64,000 nt of DNA from JALSRK01 sp964461995. GTDB taxonomy: Bacteria > Acidobacteriota > Terriglobia > Bryobacterales > Bryobacteraceae. The stretch spans positions 55,959 through 119,958 of the forward strand of contig CAYWXL010000004.1 in the NCBI GenBank assembly GCA_964461995.1, given 5' to 3'. How positions within the stretch are numbered: the stretch's first letter is position 1; each line of letters opens with the position of its first letter. A model generated the notes under the pieces. That model was given only the letters and a program-made list of their open reading frames with translations. It did no database searches and had not been told where the DNA came from. A program made the position numbers and the translations under genes. Positions 56,142-64,000 of this stretch are shown here, one piece after another.

Positions 56142-56557
56142 GGTTCTTCCTCCCCGAAATACTCCACGTAGAAATCGTCCGTCTCCTGGAGCCGCACACG
56201 GTGCAAGCGCGCGCCGGTCTGCCGGAAGTGCGGCGCCAGCCTCCGCCAGATCTCCCGGGCGATGTTCTCCGGCGTCGGAACCACTTGGTCGAACGGGGGC
56301 GCCTCGCGGTTCAGGAACCGGTGATCGTAAATCTCGACGATCTCGCGCTGAATCACCTCGTTCAGGCTCTTCAGGTCGTAGACCATTCCGGTTACGGGGT
56401 CGGGATCCCCCTCCAGCGTGATCTCGGCGACGAAGTTGTGTCCGTGCCCCTGGGGATTCGCCTCGTCCCCGTACAAGCGACGGTTTTCCTCCTCGGACAA
56501 ATCCGCCCGGCGGCAAACGTGGGAAGCCGAAAACTCCACTTTGCGCGTGATCAACAT
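56138..56557 (-). CDS. PTPS-III-type pteridine synthase, Glu for catalytic Cys
   Basis: A second PTPS-fold protein, 139 aa, directly upstream of its paralog. The zinc ligands His13, His38 and His40 are kept (FSASH, QGHGHNF), but the catalytic Cys is replaced by Glu32 in YGDEANPQGHGH. This is the hallmark of PTPS-III enzymes, which cleave the side chain of dihydroneopterin triphosphate to 6-hydroxymethyl-dihydropterin and so replace FolB in folate synthesis. The Asp-His pair (YDHRFLN) is intact. ATG 56557 fits the family start; a longer frame upstream is not supported. Confidence 0.87.
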   Translation of the reverse strand: MLITRKVEFSASHVCRRADLSEEENRRLYGDEANPQGHGHNFVAEITLEGDPDPVTGMVYDLKSLNEVIQREIVEIYDHRFLNREAPPFDQVVPTPENIAREIWRRLAPHFRQTGARLHRVRLQETDDFYVEYFGEEEP

Positions 56558-56654
56558 CTTGCTTGAGGATGCCCGGGGGGTAGCGCGGCGCAATCCTGGG
56601 CCGCGGACCGCCCCGCTATTGGTATTAGATGAACCGGGAGCCGCCGCGATCCTC

Positions 56655-56660
56655 TAAAAT
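56655..56660 (+). promoter_or_regulatory. Candidate -10 box of the TlpA-like gene
   Basis: TAAAAT 15 nt before the ATG at 56676. The divergent pteridine operon has a minus-strand TAATAC at 56622-56627. Both lack a clear -35. Confidence 0.35.
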
Positions 56661-56675
56661 TGTAAGTGACTTGCA

Positions 56676-57197
56676 ATGCAATCATCGAGGACGGACCAGG
56701 TACTGAAAGCGCTTATCGGCGGACTGCTCGTCGTGCTGGTGGGTGTCGTAGCCGACACGCTCCGCGACCGCGTGATCGGCGTGGGCGACACCGCGCCGGA
56801 CTTCCAGATTCAAACCGACAGCGGCCTTGTCGTCTCGCCCACGAATTTCGGCGGCAAGGTCCTGGTGCTGAACTTCTGGGCCACGTGGTGTCCGCCGTGC
56901 ATTGAGGAGATCCCTTCTCTGAATGAGTTCCACCAACGGTTGGAGAAGGAAGGCGTTGTCGTCTTGGGAATCAGCGTGGACGAGGACGAAGCGGCCTATC
57001 GGCGCTTCCTTGAGAAGCACAAGGTCAAGTTCCTCACGGCCCGCGATCCAGCGGCGGAAATCAGCTCGCGGTACGGCACGTACCGTTATCCGGAGACTTA
57101 CATCATCGATTCGACAGGCAAAGTCAGGCAAAAGATCATCGGTGCTACTGACTGGTCCGACGAGCGAATGATCAACTATGTGCGTTCCTTGCTCTGA
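56676..57197 (+). CDS. TlpA/ResA-like membrane-anchored thioredoxin
   Basis: A periplasmic thiol-disulfide protein of 173 aa, anchored by one N-terminal helix (about residues 10-27). The thioredoxin fold has LNFWATWCPPCIEEIPSL with active-site Cys72 and Cys75, a cis-Pro in YRYPETYII and the AhpC-TSA-like GISVDEDEAAYRRFL insert. ResA/TlpA proteins reduce apocytochromes c before heme attachment, which fits a genome with heme genes, though a general reductase role is possible. It is divergent from the pteridine operon. Confidence 0.9.
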   Translation: MQSSRTDQVLKALIGGLLVVLVGVVADTLRDRVIGVGDTAPDFQIQTDSGLVVSPTNFGGKVLVLNFWATWCPPCIEEIPSLNEFHQRLEKEGVVVLGISVDEDEAAYRRFLEKHKVKFLTARDPAAEISSRYGTYRYPETYIIDSTGKVRQKIIGATDWSDERMINYVRSLL

Positions 57198-57200
57198 TCG

Positions 57201-58652
57201 GTGGACCGCGCGCAGCCGGAGTTGCCCCCGGCGACGATCATGATTCCATCACCTCTACGAAACGCGCTCAAAGCCCTGTTCGGCGAGCAGGGTTGTCTGG
57301 AGCAGCCCGAGGACCTCATCCTCTACGAGTACGACGGCGCAGTGGACAAAGCGCGCCCGGAGATGGTCGTTTTTCCGCGGACCACCGAGGAAGTCGTCTC
57401 CATCGTCAAGCTCACTGGCGAGTACGGCGTCCCGATCGTCGGACGTGGGGCCGGCACCGGTTTGAGCGGCGGCGCGATCGCCCTCTCCGGCGGGGTGATG
57501 ATCGCCTTCTCCCGCATGAACAAGATTCTCGAGATCGACCTGGCCAATGAGAGGGCGGTGGTACAGCCGGGCGTCGTTAATCTCGATATCACCACTGCGG
57601 TGGAGTCCGACGGCTATTTCTACGCGCCGGACCCGTCCAGTCAGAAGGCCTGTACATTGGGCGGCAACGTAGCCGAGAACTCAGCCGGGCCCCACACATT
57701 GGCGTATGGCGTCACGGCCAATCATGTCCTCGGGTTGGAACTCGTGCTTCCGGATGGCAGCGTCGTCGAGACCGGGGGCAAAGAACTCGACCTGCCGGGG
57801 TACGACATCACCGGGCTGATGACTGGCTCGGAAGGCATGCTGGCCCTGGTGACGAAGATCGTCGTGCGCCTCATGCGGAAGCCCGAGGCTGTTCGCACCG
57901 TTTTGGCGATCTACGATTCGCCGGAAGACTGTGGCCAAACGGTTTCGGAAATCACCGCGCGGGGCATCACTCCCGTGGCCCTCGAGATGATGGACGGGGT
58001 AATGCTGCGCATGGTCGAGGAAGCCACCGGCGCCGGCTATCCCAGGGACGCCTCGGCGGTCCTGCTGATCGAGGTGGAGGGCGTCCGCGAGGCCATCGAT
58101 GAGCAGATCGAACAGATCCGCGAGGTGTGCCGCCTTTGCCGCGCCCGCGAGATACGGGAAGCTCGCACCGCCGAGGAACGCGCGTTGCTGTGGAAGGGGC
58201 GCAAGAACGCCTTCGGGGCGATCGGTCGGGTGAGCCCTACTTATCTCGTGCAGGACGGCATGGTGCCCCGAAGCAAGATCCCCGCCACGCTACGTTTCAT
58301 CCAGCAGGTGGCGGACAAGTACGGCTTGACGATCAGCAATATCTTTCACGCGGGCGACGGCAACATGCACCCGCTGATTCTTTTCAACGCCCGTCGGCCG
58401 GGCGATCTCGACAAGGCGATGCAGGCGAGCTTCGAGATCCTGGAGAAGTGCCTGGAATTCGGCGGCTCGATCACCGGGGAACACGGCGTGGGCATCGAGA
58501 AGATACCCATGATGCCCAAACAGTTCTCGCCCCAGTCGCTGGAGATGATGCGGAGCATCAAGGACGTGTTCGATCCGGAAGGACGGCTGAACCCCGGCAA
58601 GGTGTTGCCGGACCAGGGCCCGCCACGCCCGGCCGCGGCAGCGGCGGATTGA
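57201..58652 (+). CDS. FAD-linked oxidase, GlcD-like (glycolate/D-lactate dehydrogenase type)
   Basis: A flavoprotein that oxidises 2-hydroxy acids such as glycolate or D-lactate and passes electrons to a GlcE/GlcF-like partner. The 483-aa product has the PCMH FAD site VGRGAGTGLSGGAIAL, the GGNVAENSAGPHTLAYG block and the C-terminal HAGDGNMHPLI and GEHGVGIEK motifs. The start may be GTG 57201 or ATG 57240 (IPSPLRNALKALFG). It follows the TlpA-like gene by 3 nt and may share its message. No glcE or glcF follows. Confidence 0.9.
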   Translation: MDRAQPELPPATIMIPSPLRNALKALFGEQGCLEQPEDLILYEYDGAVDKARPEMVVFPRTTEEVVSIVKLTGEYGVPIVGRGAGTGLSGGAIALSGGVMIAFSRMNKILEIDLANERAVVQPGVVNLDITTAVESDGYFYAPDPSSQKACTLGGNVAENSAGPHTLAYGVTANHVLGLELVLPDGSVVETGGKELDLPGYDITGLMTGSEGMLALVTKIVVRLMRKPEAVRTVLAIYDSPEDCGQTVSEITARGITPVALEMMDGVMLRMVEEATGAGYPRDASAVLLIEVEGVREAIDEQIEQIREVCRLCRAREIREARTAEERALLWKGRKNAFGAIGRVSPTYLVQDGMVPRSKIPATLRFIQQVADKYGLTISNIFHAGDGNMHPLILFNARRPGDLDKAMQASFEILEKCLEFGGSITGEHGVGIEKIPMMPKQFSPQSLEMMRSIKDVFDPEGRLNPGKVLPDQGPPRPAAAAAD

Positions 58653-58701
58653 GAGCCTGCCTCACGCCTCACCGCAAACCCTGGCGCTCCCCATCCTTAC
58701 G

Positions 58702-60285
58702 TTAGCCTTCTGCGCTCTCCGCTTCCTTGAATCCAGACACCGGCGGGCAAGCTCCCTCAGCGTTCCCCACGGTCTTCGGCGATCCGTGCCATTTCGTAAA
58801 CGAATCATAGATGACCCGGACGAGCGGCCGCCAATTCCACGCGACGAGTTTCGTCCATCCCCAAGCCCCTTTCTGCGGAAAGTAGATGTTTCGGAAGAAC
58901 AGCCGTGCAACGAAGTGGCTGATCTTGTAAGCGGCCGGTTGGTCGCGAAGGGCATCGAGAGCTTTTCGAGCCGCCGCCGGGCTGTAGGCGTGGGTCCAGG
59001 CGTAGCGGACATCGGCCTGGACCTCGGCGGCCGTCATCTTTCGGGGCGTATGGGCCATGCGGAACGGCGTAAACTCGAGCCAGTGCTTCGGTCGCGTGAG
59101 CCGTCCCTCCTTTTCCAGCCGGGCGTAGAACGGAGTGGCGGGGAACGGCGTGATCTGACCGAACACAGGGAGTCCTGGCGCCCACTTCTCGAGTTGGCTC
59201 AAGGTGCGTGCGCCGACTCCTGGCCTATCGTTATCCAGTCCGAAAATAAACGAAGTGATCGCATATACGTTGCGCCGGGCCAGACGCTCCAACACCAAAC
59301 CATATTCATCTGGTTTGCTGAATCCCTTGTTGACGGCGGCGAGGTTCACCGGGTCGAGCGACTCCATGCCGATGAAGATCCACTTGCCGCCGGAGTCGGC
59401 GATCAACTCCACCAATTCTTCGTCGCGCAGCAGGTTGGCGCTGATCTGCGCGATCCAGGTGACCTGGGCGCCGGCGGCGATGATGTCGCGCAACAGCGAT
59501 TTCGTACGCTTCACGTTGATGGCGAAATTGTCATCCACGAAGAAGACAGCGATCTGGCCCCGGCTCTTGGCGGCCCGCGCTTTCAAACGGAGAAGCTCGT
59601 CCACGATGCTTTCGTTGGAGCGAAACCGGATTGATCCGCCGAAGAACCCGGTGACCGTGCAGAACTCGCAACCGTACGGACAGCCCCGGCCGGACTCGAT
59701 CGGGATGATGTGGAACGTTTCCCAGTCGATCCCGAGACGTTTCATGATCCACCGCATGAAACCAGGGACGCGGTTGAACTGATCGATGTCCAGCGATTCC
59801 CAAGGGATCTTCGGATAGTCGGCGAGGTCGGGTTTGCGGGGCTGGCCGAACTCATCTGCGGCGGCGTACCGATCCTGCAGGCAGCCGCGGACCGCGTCGT
59901 CCACGATCTTCGGCCAAATCTCGTCTGCCTCGCCGATGGCGACGGCGTCGGCATGGCGTCGGCCGCCGTCCTCGCCTAGCGCTTCCTCGGGGATGGCTGT
60001 GACGTGCGGTCCGCCCATGACCACCGGCACGCCGGCCGCCCGCAAGGCGTCAGCGACGCGATATGCTTTGGCGATCATGCGGGTCATAGCGCCGATCCCC
60101 ACTAGTCCAATGTTGCGGTCTCGCACGAACTGAACCAGCTCGGCGTCGCTCATCGGTTGTGTGTTTCCGTCTATCAAAACGACCTCGTGCTCCGGAGGGG
60201 TCAGCGTCTGGAGCAGGAACATCCACAGGTGCGGCATGAAGTTCTGCGTCACGCCGTTGTCTGGGTTGTAAAGTAAGATCTTCAT
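58702..60285 (-). CDS. B12-binding-domain radical SAM protein
   Basis: A cobalamin-dependent radical SAM enzyme of 527 aa. The N-terminal Rossmann-like B12 domain begins ILLYNPDNG and continues IGLVGIGAMTRMIAKAYRVA and VPVVMGGPHVT. The [4Fe-4S] site is ESGRGCPYGCEFC (CxxxCxxC). The barrel contains FFVDDNFAIN and WIFIGMESLDPVNLAAVNKG. Members of this class methylate unactivated carbons or rearrange lipids and natural products; a hopanoid or membrane-lipid enzyme is one option. No neighbouring gene identifies the substrate. ATG 60285 is the only start that keeps the B12 domain at the N-terminus. Confidence 0.88.
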   Translation of the reverse strand: MKILLYNPDNGVTQNFMPHLWMFLLQTLTPPEHEVVLIDGNTQPMSDAELVQFVRDRNIGLVGIGAMTRMIAKAYRVADALRAAGVPVVMGGPHVTAIPEEALGEDGGRRHADAVAIGEADEIWPKIVDDAVRGCLQDRYAAADEFGQPRKPDLADYPKIPWESLDIDQFNRVPGFMRWIMKRLGIDWETFHIIPIESGRGCPYGCEFCTVTGFFGGSIRFRSNESIVDELLRLKARAAKSRGQIAVFFVDDNFAINVKRTKSLLRDIIAAGAQVTWIAQISANLLRDEELVELIADSGGKWIFIGMESLDPVNLAAVNKGFSKPDEYGLVLERLARRNVYAITSFIFGLDNDRPGVGARTLSQLEKWAPGLPVFGQITPFPATPFYARLEKEGRLTRPKHWLEFTPFRMAHTPRKMTAAEVQADVRYAWTHAYSPAAARKALDALRDQPAAYKISHFVARLFFRNIYFPQKGAWGWTKLVAWNWRPLVRVIYDSFTKWHGSPKTVGNAEGACPPVSGFKEAESAEG

Positions 60286-60818
60286 GGCAATGCTGGGACT
60301 GCGCTCAGGCGGCAGGCGGTCGAAGTCAGCCGCGGCCAGGCTCGTGAAGCCATCCCCGGATGCGGCGCAAGTCGATGACCCAAGCGGACTCGAGAGCGAG
60401 GCGCAATCTTCGTATGGGAGTGGGGACGAATGGCTGAATCTCGGACGAGCACCCGCAGAAACCACGGCCTCGGTAAGGGCGGCAAGGGTTTCTTACTTAA
60501 CAGGACAGCGTTCACCAGCGTGACTTTTCTACCACTGCTGTGCTGGGTTTAGAGTCAGAGGACGGGAAATAACACTCTCTTTCGAAGGAAGGGCCCAGCT
60601 CTACTCCAGAGATGTCGGCCCGGCGCCCAGCATCTTCCTCTACTTCCATCACAGCCCGGAGGCAACTTCATCATACCCGATCTACGGCGCTGTGACACAA
60701 GAAAGAGCGGCGGCGCTTGCAAGTTTTCGCCTCCGTACCGCTGGCGGCCGGTGCGATTCAGGGACCGATGGGGACGGCGCGGGTGTCCGTCCGGCAGCGG
60801 TTAGCAATGCTGCAGGGG
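60286..60818. other. Gap of about 530 bases, partly lower in GC
   Basis: The longest non-coding stretch of the window. Positions about 60480-60700 are clearly lower in GC than the surroundings. Short open frames are present but lack ribosome sites and coding composition. No tRNA, riboswitch or terminator was recognised. It should hold the promoter of the radical SAM gene (minus). Confidence 0.5.
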
Positions 60819-61811
60819 TCAGTCGCCGCCGGCGCCGAGGTAGCTCTTGCGGATTTTCGCCGCCACCGTGAAGTGCGGGTCCACCACGTTGGCGATGTCG
60901 TACTCGAGCGCGTGGCCCATGAGCAGGGACGCGCCCCGCTCGTCGAAGCCGTAATCCGCCATAAGCCAGCGCTGCAGCTCGGTGGTGGCGTGCTGGAGAG
61001 CCTGCAGCAAGGGCCGGGCGCTGCCGAGCACCATGATGTAGTCTTCGTTTTCCAGCCTGGGCCAGCCGATCTTCTTTTGTTTGATCAGCTCCACTCGGAA
61101 GGTCACGTCCATCGAGACTTCGAGCGCATTGCCGACCACCTCGCCGTCGCCTTGGCGCGCATGGCCGTCACCGAGAAACAACAGGGCGCCGGGCTCATAA
61201 ACCGGGAGCATCAGCTTCGCGCCGGCGACCATGCCGGGGTAGTCCATGTTGCCGCCGAAACGGTCCGGCGTGCTGGTGGGAACGGCGGCCTTGTGATCCG
61301 GGGCGGTTGCCACGCAGCCCAGCATCGGCCGTAGCGGCACTTCGATCACGGCTGGCTGGATGCCCTGTGCCGCCAGGCGCGCCATCCCCTTGTCTTTGTC
61401 GATCGTCCACGTCTCGGTCGTTTGCTTCCTTTCGGCTTCGAAACGGAGAAAGTCGGGATCCGTTACGTAGGGAGCCAGGACGCTGCTCGACCACGCCGTT
61501 GAGCGGTTCGGTTCGATCTTTTCGAGGTAAACGACGAGCACGTCTCCCGGCATCGCTCCTTCGATGTAGAAAGGCCCGGTTTGCGGGTTGGGGCGCTCGG
61601 CGACTTTTTTGTCGTTATGGTCGTAGCCCCGGGCGTCGATGGTTCGGGTGACGACCCGGTCGCCGGGCTTGATCCGCAGCACCGGCGTGTGGGCGGACGA
61701 AAAGGTGTTGTAGTAAACGTTCGGGGTGAAGTGGTGGGTCTCTCCGGGGCTGGGCGTTACGGCGGCCAACAGAACCATCGCCGCCACTCCTAGCAGCATG
61801 TTCTCTGTCAT
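60819..61811 (-). CDS. Exported acetamidase/formamidase family protein
   Basis: An amide hydrolase-like protein of 330 aa (FmdA/AmdA family) with a signal peptide (MLLGVAAMVLLAAVTPSPG). Family blocks are PVLRIKPGDRVVTRTIDA, TGPFYIEGAMPGDVLVVYL, PLRPMLGCVATAP, RFGGNMDYPGM and LGDGHARQGDGEVVGNALE, which carry the His and Asp residues of the metal site. ATG 61811 is strongly supported by GGAGG 5 nt upstream. A secreted member is common in this type of genome; the real amide is unknown. Confidence 0.9.
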   Translation of the reverse strand: MTENMLLGVAAMVLLAAVTPSPGETHHFTPNVYYNTFSSAHTPVLRIKPGDRVVTRTIDARGYDHNDKKVAERPNPQTGPFYIEGAMPGDVLVVYLEKIEPNRSTAWSSSVLAPYVTDPDFLRFEAERKQTTETWTIDKDKGMARLAAQGIQPAVIEVPLRPMLGCVATAPDHKAAVPTSTPDRFGGNMDYPGMVAGAKLMLPVYEPGALLFLGDGHARQGDGEVVGNALEVSMDVTFRVELIKQKKIGWPRLENEDYIMVLGSARPLLQALQHATTELQRWLMADYGFDERGASLLMGHALEYDIANVVDPHFTVAAKIRKSYLGAGGD

Positions 61812-62031
61812 GACAACCTCCACTGTCTCGGTCGTCAGCATCCTAGCAGAGATGCGAACTACGCCGGCCGCGCGGTTCCGCGCCGCCTCAACTCCCAAAC
61901 CCCCGCCGTTCGGGCTGGCGGCGCATCTGCGCATTCTGCTCGACAAGCCGCGAGGTGGTGGCAGTGGTGTCTCAGCGCTCTAGACAGCCGGCGCGGCGCG
62001 TGAGAGAATGCGCCGCAGGAAGGAGGACGCT

Positions 62032-63693
62032 GTGGCCCCGGTGCGACTAAAGAGACGCGAACTGTTTCAGATGGCGGGGGGCGCTTTCGCCGTGCGCCCC
62101 GCAATGGGGCAGCCGTCGGCGCAGGCGCCCCGGCCGAACATCATCTTCATCTACGCCGATGATCTCGACTTCGACGAAATCGGCGTCTACGACCCGGAGA
62201 AGTACCCCTGCTACGGCGGAGCGCATCAGGCGGGGATCCCCACCCGGCCAAGAGCCTGGTATGAAGACCCGCGGATGCTCACGCCGAATATCGATTCCTT
62301 GGCCCGGGACGGAGTGACCTTTTCGCGGTTCTATGTGAGCTCGGCGGTTTGCACGCCAAGCCGCTATTCGTTAATGACCGGCCGCTACGCCAGCCGCAGC
62401 CGGCCTTTTTGCCGCCTGTTCCCGCCGGGGACTGCGGGCACGATCCAGTGGAACACGAAGCTGGATCCAGCCGAGTCCAACATCGCGCGCGAACTCAAGC
62501 GGGCGGGCTATGCCACAGGGATTGTGGGGAAGTGGCATCTCGGCGTCGGCAGCCGCGACGGCCGGGTCAAGGGCGTGGCCGAGGACGCCGATCCGTTCGA
62601 CGCAGAAGTCTCGAAGCGTATCCGCGCCACCTACGAGCGCAACCTGCGGTACATTCAGGACAATTTCGGCTGGGACTACGCCGAGCGAATCTATGTGAAC
62701 AACAAGGAGTGGCTCGGTCTCCCGACCAGGATGGCCGTTCACAATCTTGAGTGGATCACTGAGGGCGCGTTGGAGTTCATCGGACGTTACCATCGGCAAC
62801 CCTTCTTCCTCTACATGCCTCTCACCCTGCCCCACGGGAAATACAACGCGCGGATGTTGCGAGGCGACCCGCGCTTCACCCCAGCAGGCGTTCTCGCCAA
62901 GGCGCCCGAGGTCATGCCGCCGCGGGAGTCAGTCTTCGAGCGGGTGCGGAAGGAAGGTATCGACGAGCGTAACGCCGTGGCCACCTGGATTGACGACGCG
63001 GTCGGCGCCGTGATGCGCAAGCTCGAGGAGCTCGGCGTGGCCGATAATACGCTTCTGATTTTCGCCAGCGACCACGCCAGCCGGGGCAAGTACACCTGTT
63101 ACGAGGCGGCTCGGATCCCCTGTATCGCCCGGTGGCCGCAAAGGATCCGTTCGCCTCGGCAGATCGACTCGATCTGCGCCAACGTGGACCTCGCTTTGAC
63201 ATTCCTGGAGCTCGCCGGGGCGACGCCCCCGGCCGACATGGCGCAGGACGGCGTGAGCTTCGCTTCGCTTCTGGAAGGCCGGTCCGAGCCTTCCGGCGGG
63301 CGCGAGAGCCTGTACCTGGAAATCTCGAACATCCGCGGCGTGGTGACCCAGAAGTGGAAGTACATCGCCAACCGGCCCCCGGCCGCCGCCCAGCGGGCGA
63401 TCGAGGAGGACGCGCTGGAAGCCGCACGGACGGGACGCCTGCGGCTTGTCTCCCTGGACGGGGAACGCAACCCCCACCGGGGCGCCGCCCGGGAAGGTGT
63501 CCGTTACGGCGTTCTGTACGACTTCCCGAACTACTTTCATCACGACCAGCTTTACGACCTGGAGAACGACGTCTTCGAACAGCGCAACCTGGCTTGTGAC
63601 CCCTCGTTCCGGGGCGTCCTCAGCGAGATGAAGGACCGGCTCCGCGATCACATGCAGGATCTACCGCACACGTTTGGAGAGTTCAAGACCTGA
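62032..63693 (+). CDS. Exported sulfatase (CTPSR type)
   Basis: A sulfate-ester hydrolase of 553 aa. The N-terminus (KRRELFQMAGGAFAVRP) is Tat-like but lacks a full twin-Arg consensus. The formylglycine site is AVCTPSRYSLMTGRY with Cys107. Metal ligands are in YADDLDFDE and FASDHASRGKYT, and GKWHLGVGS supplies the Lys/His pair. A GTG start at 62032 is preferred over an ATG 24 nt upstream, because GGAAGGAGG lies 5 nt before it. It is divergent from the acetamidase gene and is the fourth sulfatase of the window. Confidence 0.92.
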   Translation: MAPVRLKRRELFQMAGGAFAVRPAMGQPSAQAPRPNIIFIYADDLDFDEIGVYDPEKYPCYGGAHQAGIPTRPRAWYEDPRMLTPNIDSLARDGVTFSRFYVSSAVCTPSRYSLMTGRYASRSRPFCRLFPPGTAGTIQWNTKLDPAESNIARELKRAGYATGIVGKWHLGVGSRDGRVKGVAEDADPFDAEVSKRIRATYERNLRYIQDNFGWDYAERIYVNNKEWLGLPTRMAVHNLEWITEGALEFIGRYHRQPFFLYMPLTLPHGKYNARMLRGDPRFTPAGVLAKAPEVMPPRESVFERVRKEGIDERNAVATWIDDAVGAVMRKLEELGVADNTLLIFASDHASRGKYTCYEAARIPCIARWPQRIRSPRQIDSICANVDLALTFLELAGATPPADMAQDGVSFASLLEGRSEPSGGRESLYLEISNIRGVVTQKWKYIANRPPAAAQRAIEEDALEAARTGRLRLVSLDGERNPHRGAAREGVRYGVLYDFPNYFHHDQLYDLENDVFEQRNLACDPSFRGVLSEMKDRLRDHMQDLPHTFGEFKT

Positions 63694-63862
63694 TGAGCGG
63701 CTCTGCCCGGGCGGCGGTACGCAGCCCCGCGGCCGCTGGAAACGGGCGGAGGTTCCGAGGCCGCGGGAATCGCCGTGGATGCGCTCCCGGCGTCCCGCCG
63801 CTACGGCCGACACGCCCGGTGCACGACGTCCCGCCGGTTCGATGATCGGACCCCGCCGGTGG

Positions 63863-63868
63863 TAGAAT
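63863..63868 (+). promoter_or_regulatory. -10 box immediately upstream of selC
   Basis: TAGAAT ends 6 nt before the first base of the tRNA, so transcription would start at or within one base of the mature 5' end. The -35 region is weak (TTCGAT at 19 bp). Confidence 0.5.
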
Positions 63869-63874
63869 CGCGAT

Positions 63875-63969
63875 GGAAGCTATTTCCGGCCGGTGCCGGG
63901 CCTGGTCTTCAAAACCAGTGGGCGGCGCTCCGCGTCGCCGGTGGGTTCGACTCCCACTAGCTTCCGCCA
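63875..63969 (+). tRNA. selC: tRNA-Sec (UCA), complete with encoded CCA
   Basis: A 95-nt selenocysteine tRNA with all diagnostic features. It has an 8-bp acceptor stem (GGAAGCTA / TAGCTTCC) with discriminator G and encoded CCA. The D arm is extended (CCGGC / GCCGG). The anticodon stem CTGGT / ACCAG holds the loop CTTCAAA with anticodon TCA. An 8-bp long variable arm (GGCGGCGC / GCGTCGCC, one G-U) precedes the T arm GTGGG-TTCGACT-CCCAC. It reads UGA as selenocysteine with SelB. selA, selB and selD are not in the window. Confidence 0.97.
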
Positions 63970-64000
63970 GGAAGGGGTCAGAAGACTTTCTTATCCAGGC

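Noticed and set aside
63694..63862. UGA read-through (selenocysteine) at the end of the last sulfatase
   Set aside because: The stop is followed at once by another TGA and by sequence without protein character; no in-frame UGA selenoprotein was found elsewhere in the window.

Overview
The window looks like a chromosomal stretch of a GC-rich, aerobic, Gram-negative, polysaccharide-degrading bacterium. My best guess is Acidobacteriota of the Solibacter/Bryobacter type. This rests on the mix of Tat-exported sulfatases, a type VI secretion cluster with TagJ, a CobA-HemD fusion, and many small overlapping operons. It is an inference from gene content, not a phylogenetic result. No insertion sequence, phage, integrase or CRISPR array was seen, and no gene looks broken, so this reads as core chromosome.

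Layout. Positions 1-5003 (minus) hold half of a type VI secretion cluster: tssB, tssC, hcp, tagJ and a tssA that runs off the left edge. Positions 5126-9890 hold an exported BNR/sialidase-like protein, a divergent exported unknown, and a PAP2-family membrane enzyme. Positions 9906-16109 (minus) hold a FmdB-type zinc ribbon, a CtpA-like S41 protein that lacks its catalytic dyad, and the tetrapyrrole operon ccsA/hemX-hemA-hemC-cobA/hemD. Positions 16237-23201 hold two short-chain reductases (one FabG), a single-ring Clp-like AAA protein, a UbiD-family decarboxylase, a TIM-barrel protein and a SLC13 permease. Positions 23304-28841 form a tightly overlapping plus-strand run: uvrA, an unrecognised conserved gene, a CAAX-type membrane protease and mtnA. 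Positions 28918-36479 mix sulfatases, an M23 peptidase, a GH29 fucosidase and small proteins. Positions 36838-41084 (minus) form a five-gene operon: TonB-dependent receptor, ECF-type S component, SAM methyltransferase, T component and ATPase. It is preceded by a 27-bp palindrome with NikR-box geometry. Positions 41233-50000 hold an unknown exported protein, a sulfatase, a CoA-transferase/enoyl-CoA hydratase pair, an M28 peptidase with PDZ domain, and a TolB-like propeller. Positions 50211-57197 hold smc, a STAS protein, folE with two pteridine synthase paralogs, and a TlpA-like thioredoxin. Positions 57201-63693 hold glcD-like, B12-binding radical SAM, acetamidase/formamidase and sulfatase genes. 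The window ends with a complete selenocysteine tRNA (selC).

How the genes work together. Four Tat-type sulfatases with CxPSR active sites, the GH29 fucosidase and the Asp-box protein point to use of sulfated, fucosylated polysaccharides. The heme genes form a complete glutamyl-tRNA-to-uroporphyrinogen III branch that also feeds the siroheme/B12 branch. FolE plus two PTPS paralogs (one Cys-type, one Glu-type) could supply both 6-pyruvoyl-tetrahydropterin and a FolB-independent folate route. The TonB/ECF operon looks like a single outer-to-inner-membrane import route, with nickel or cobalt as the leading hypothesis. selC implies the genome makes selenoproteins, although none was found here.
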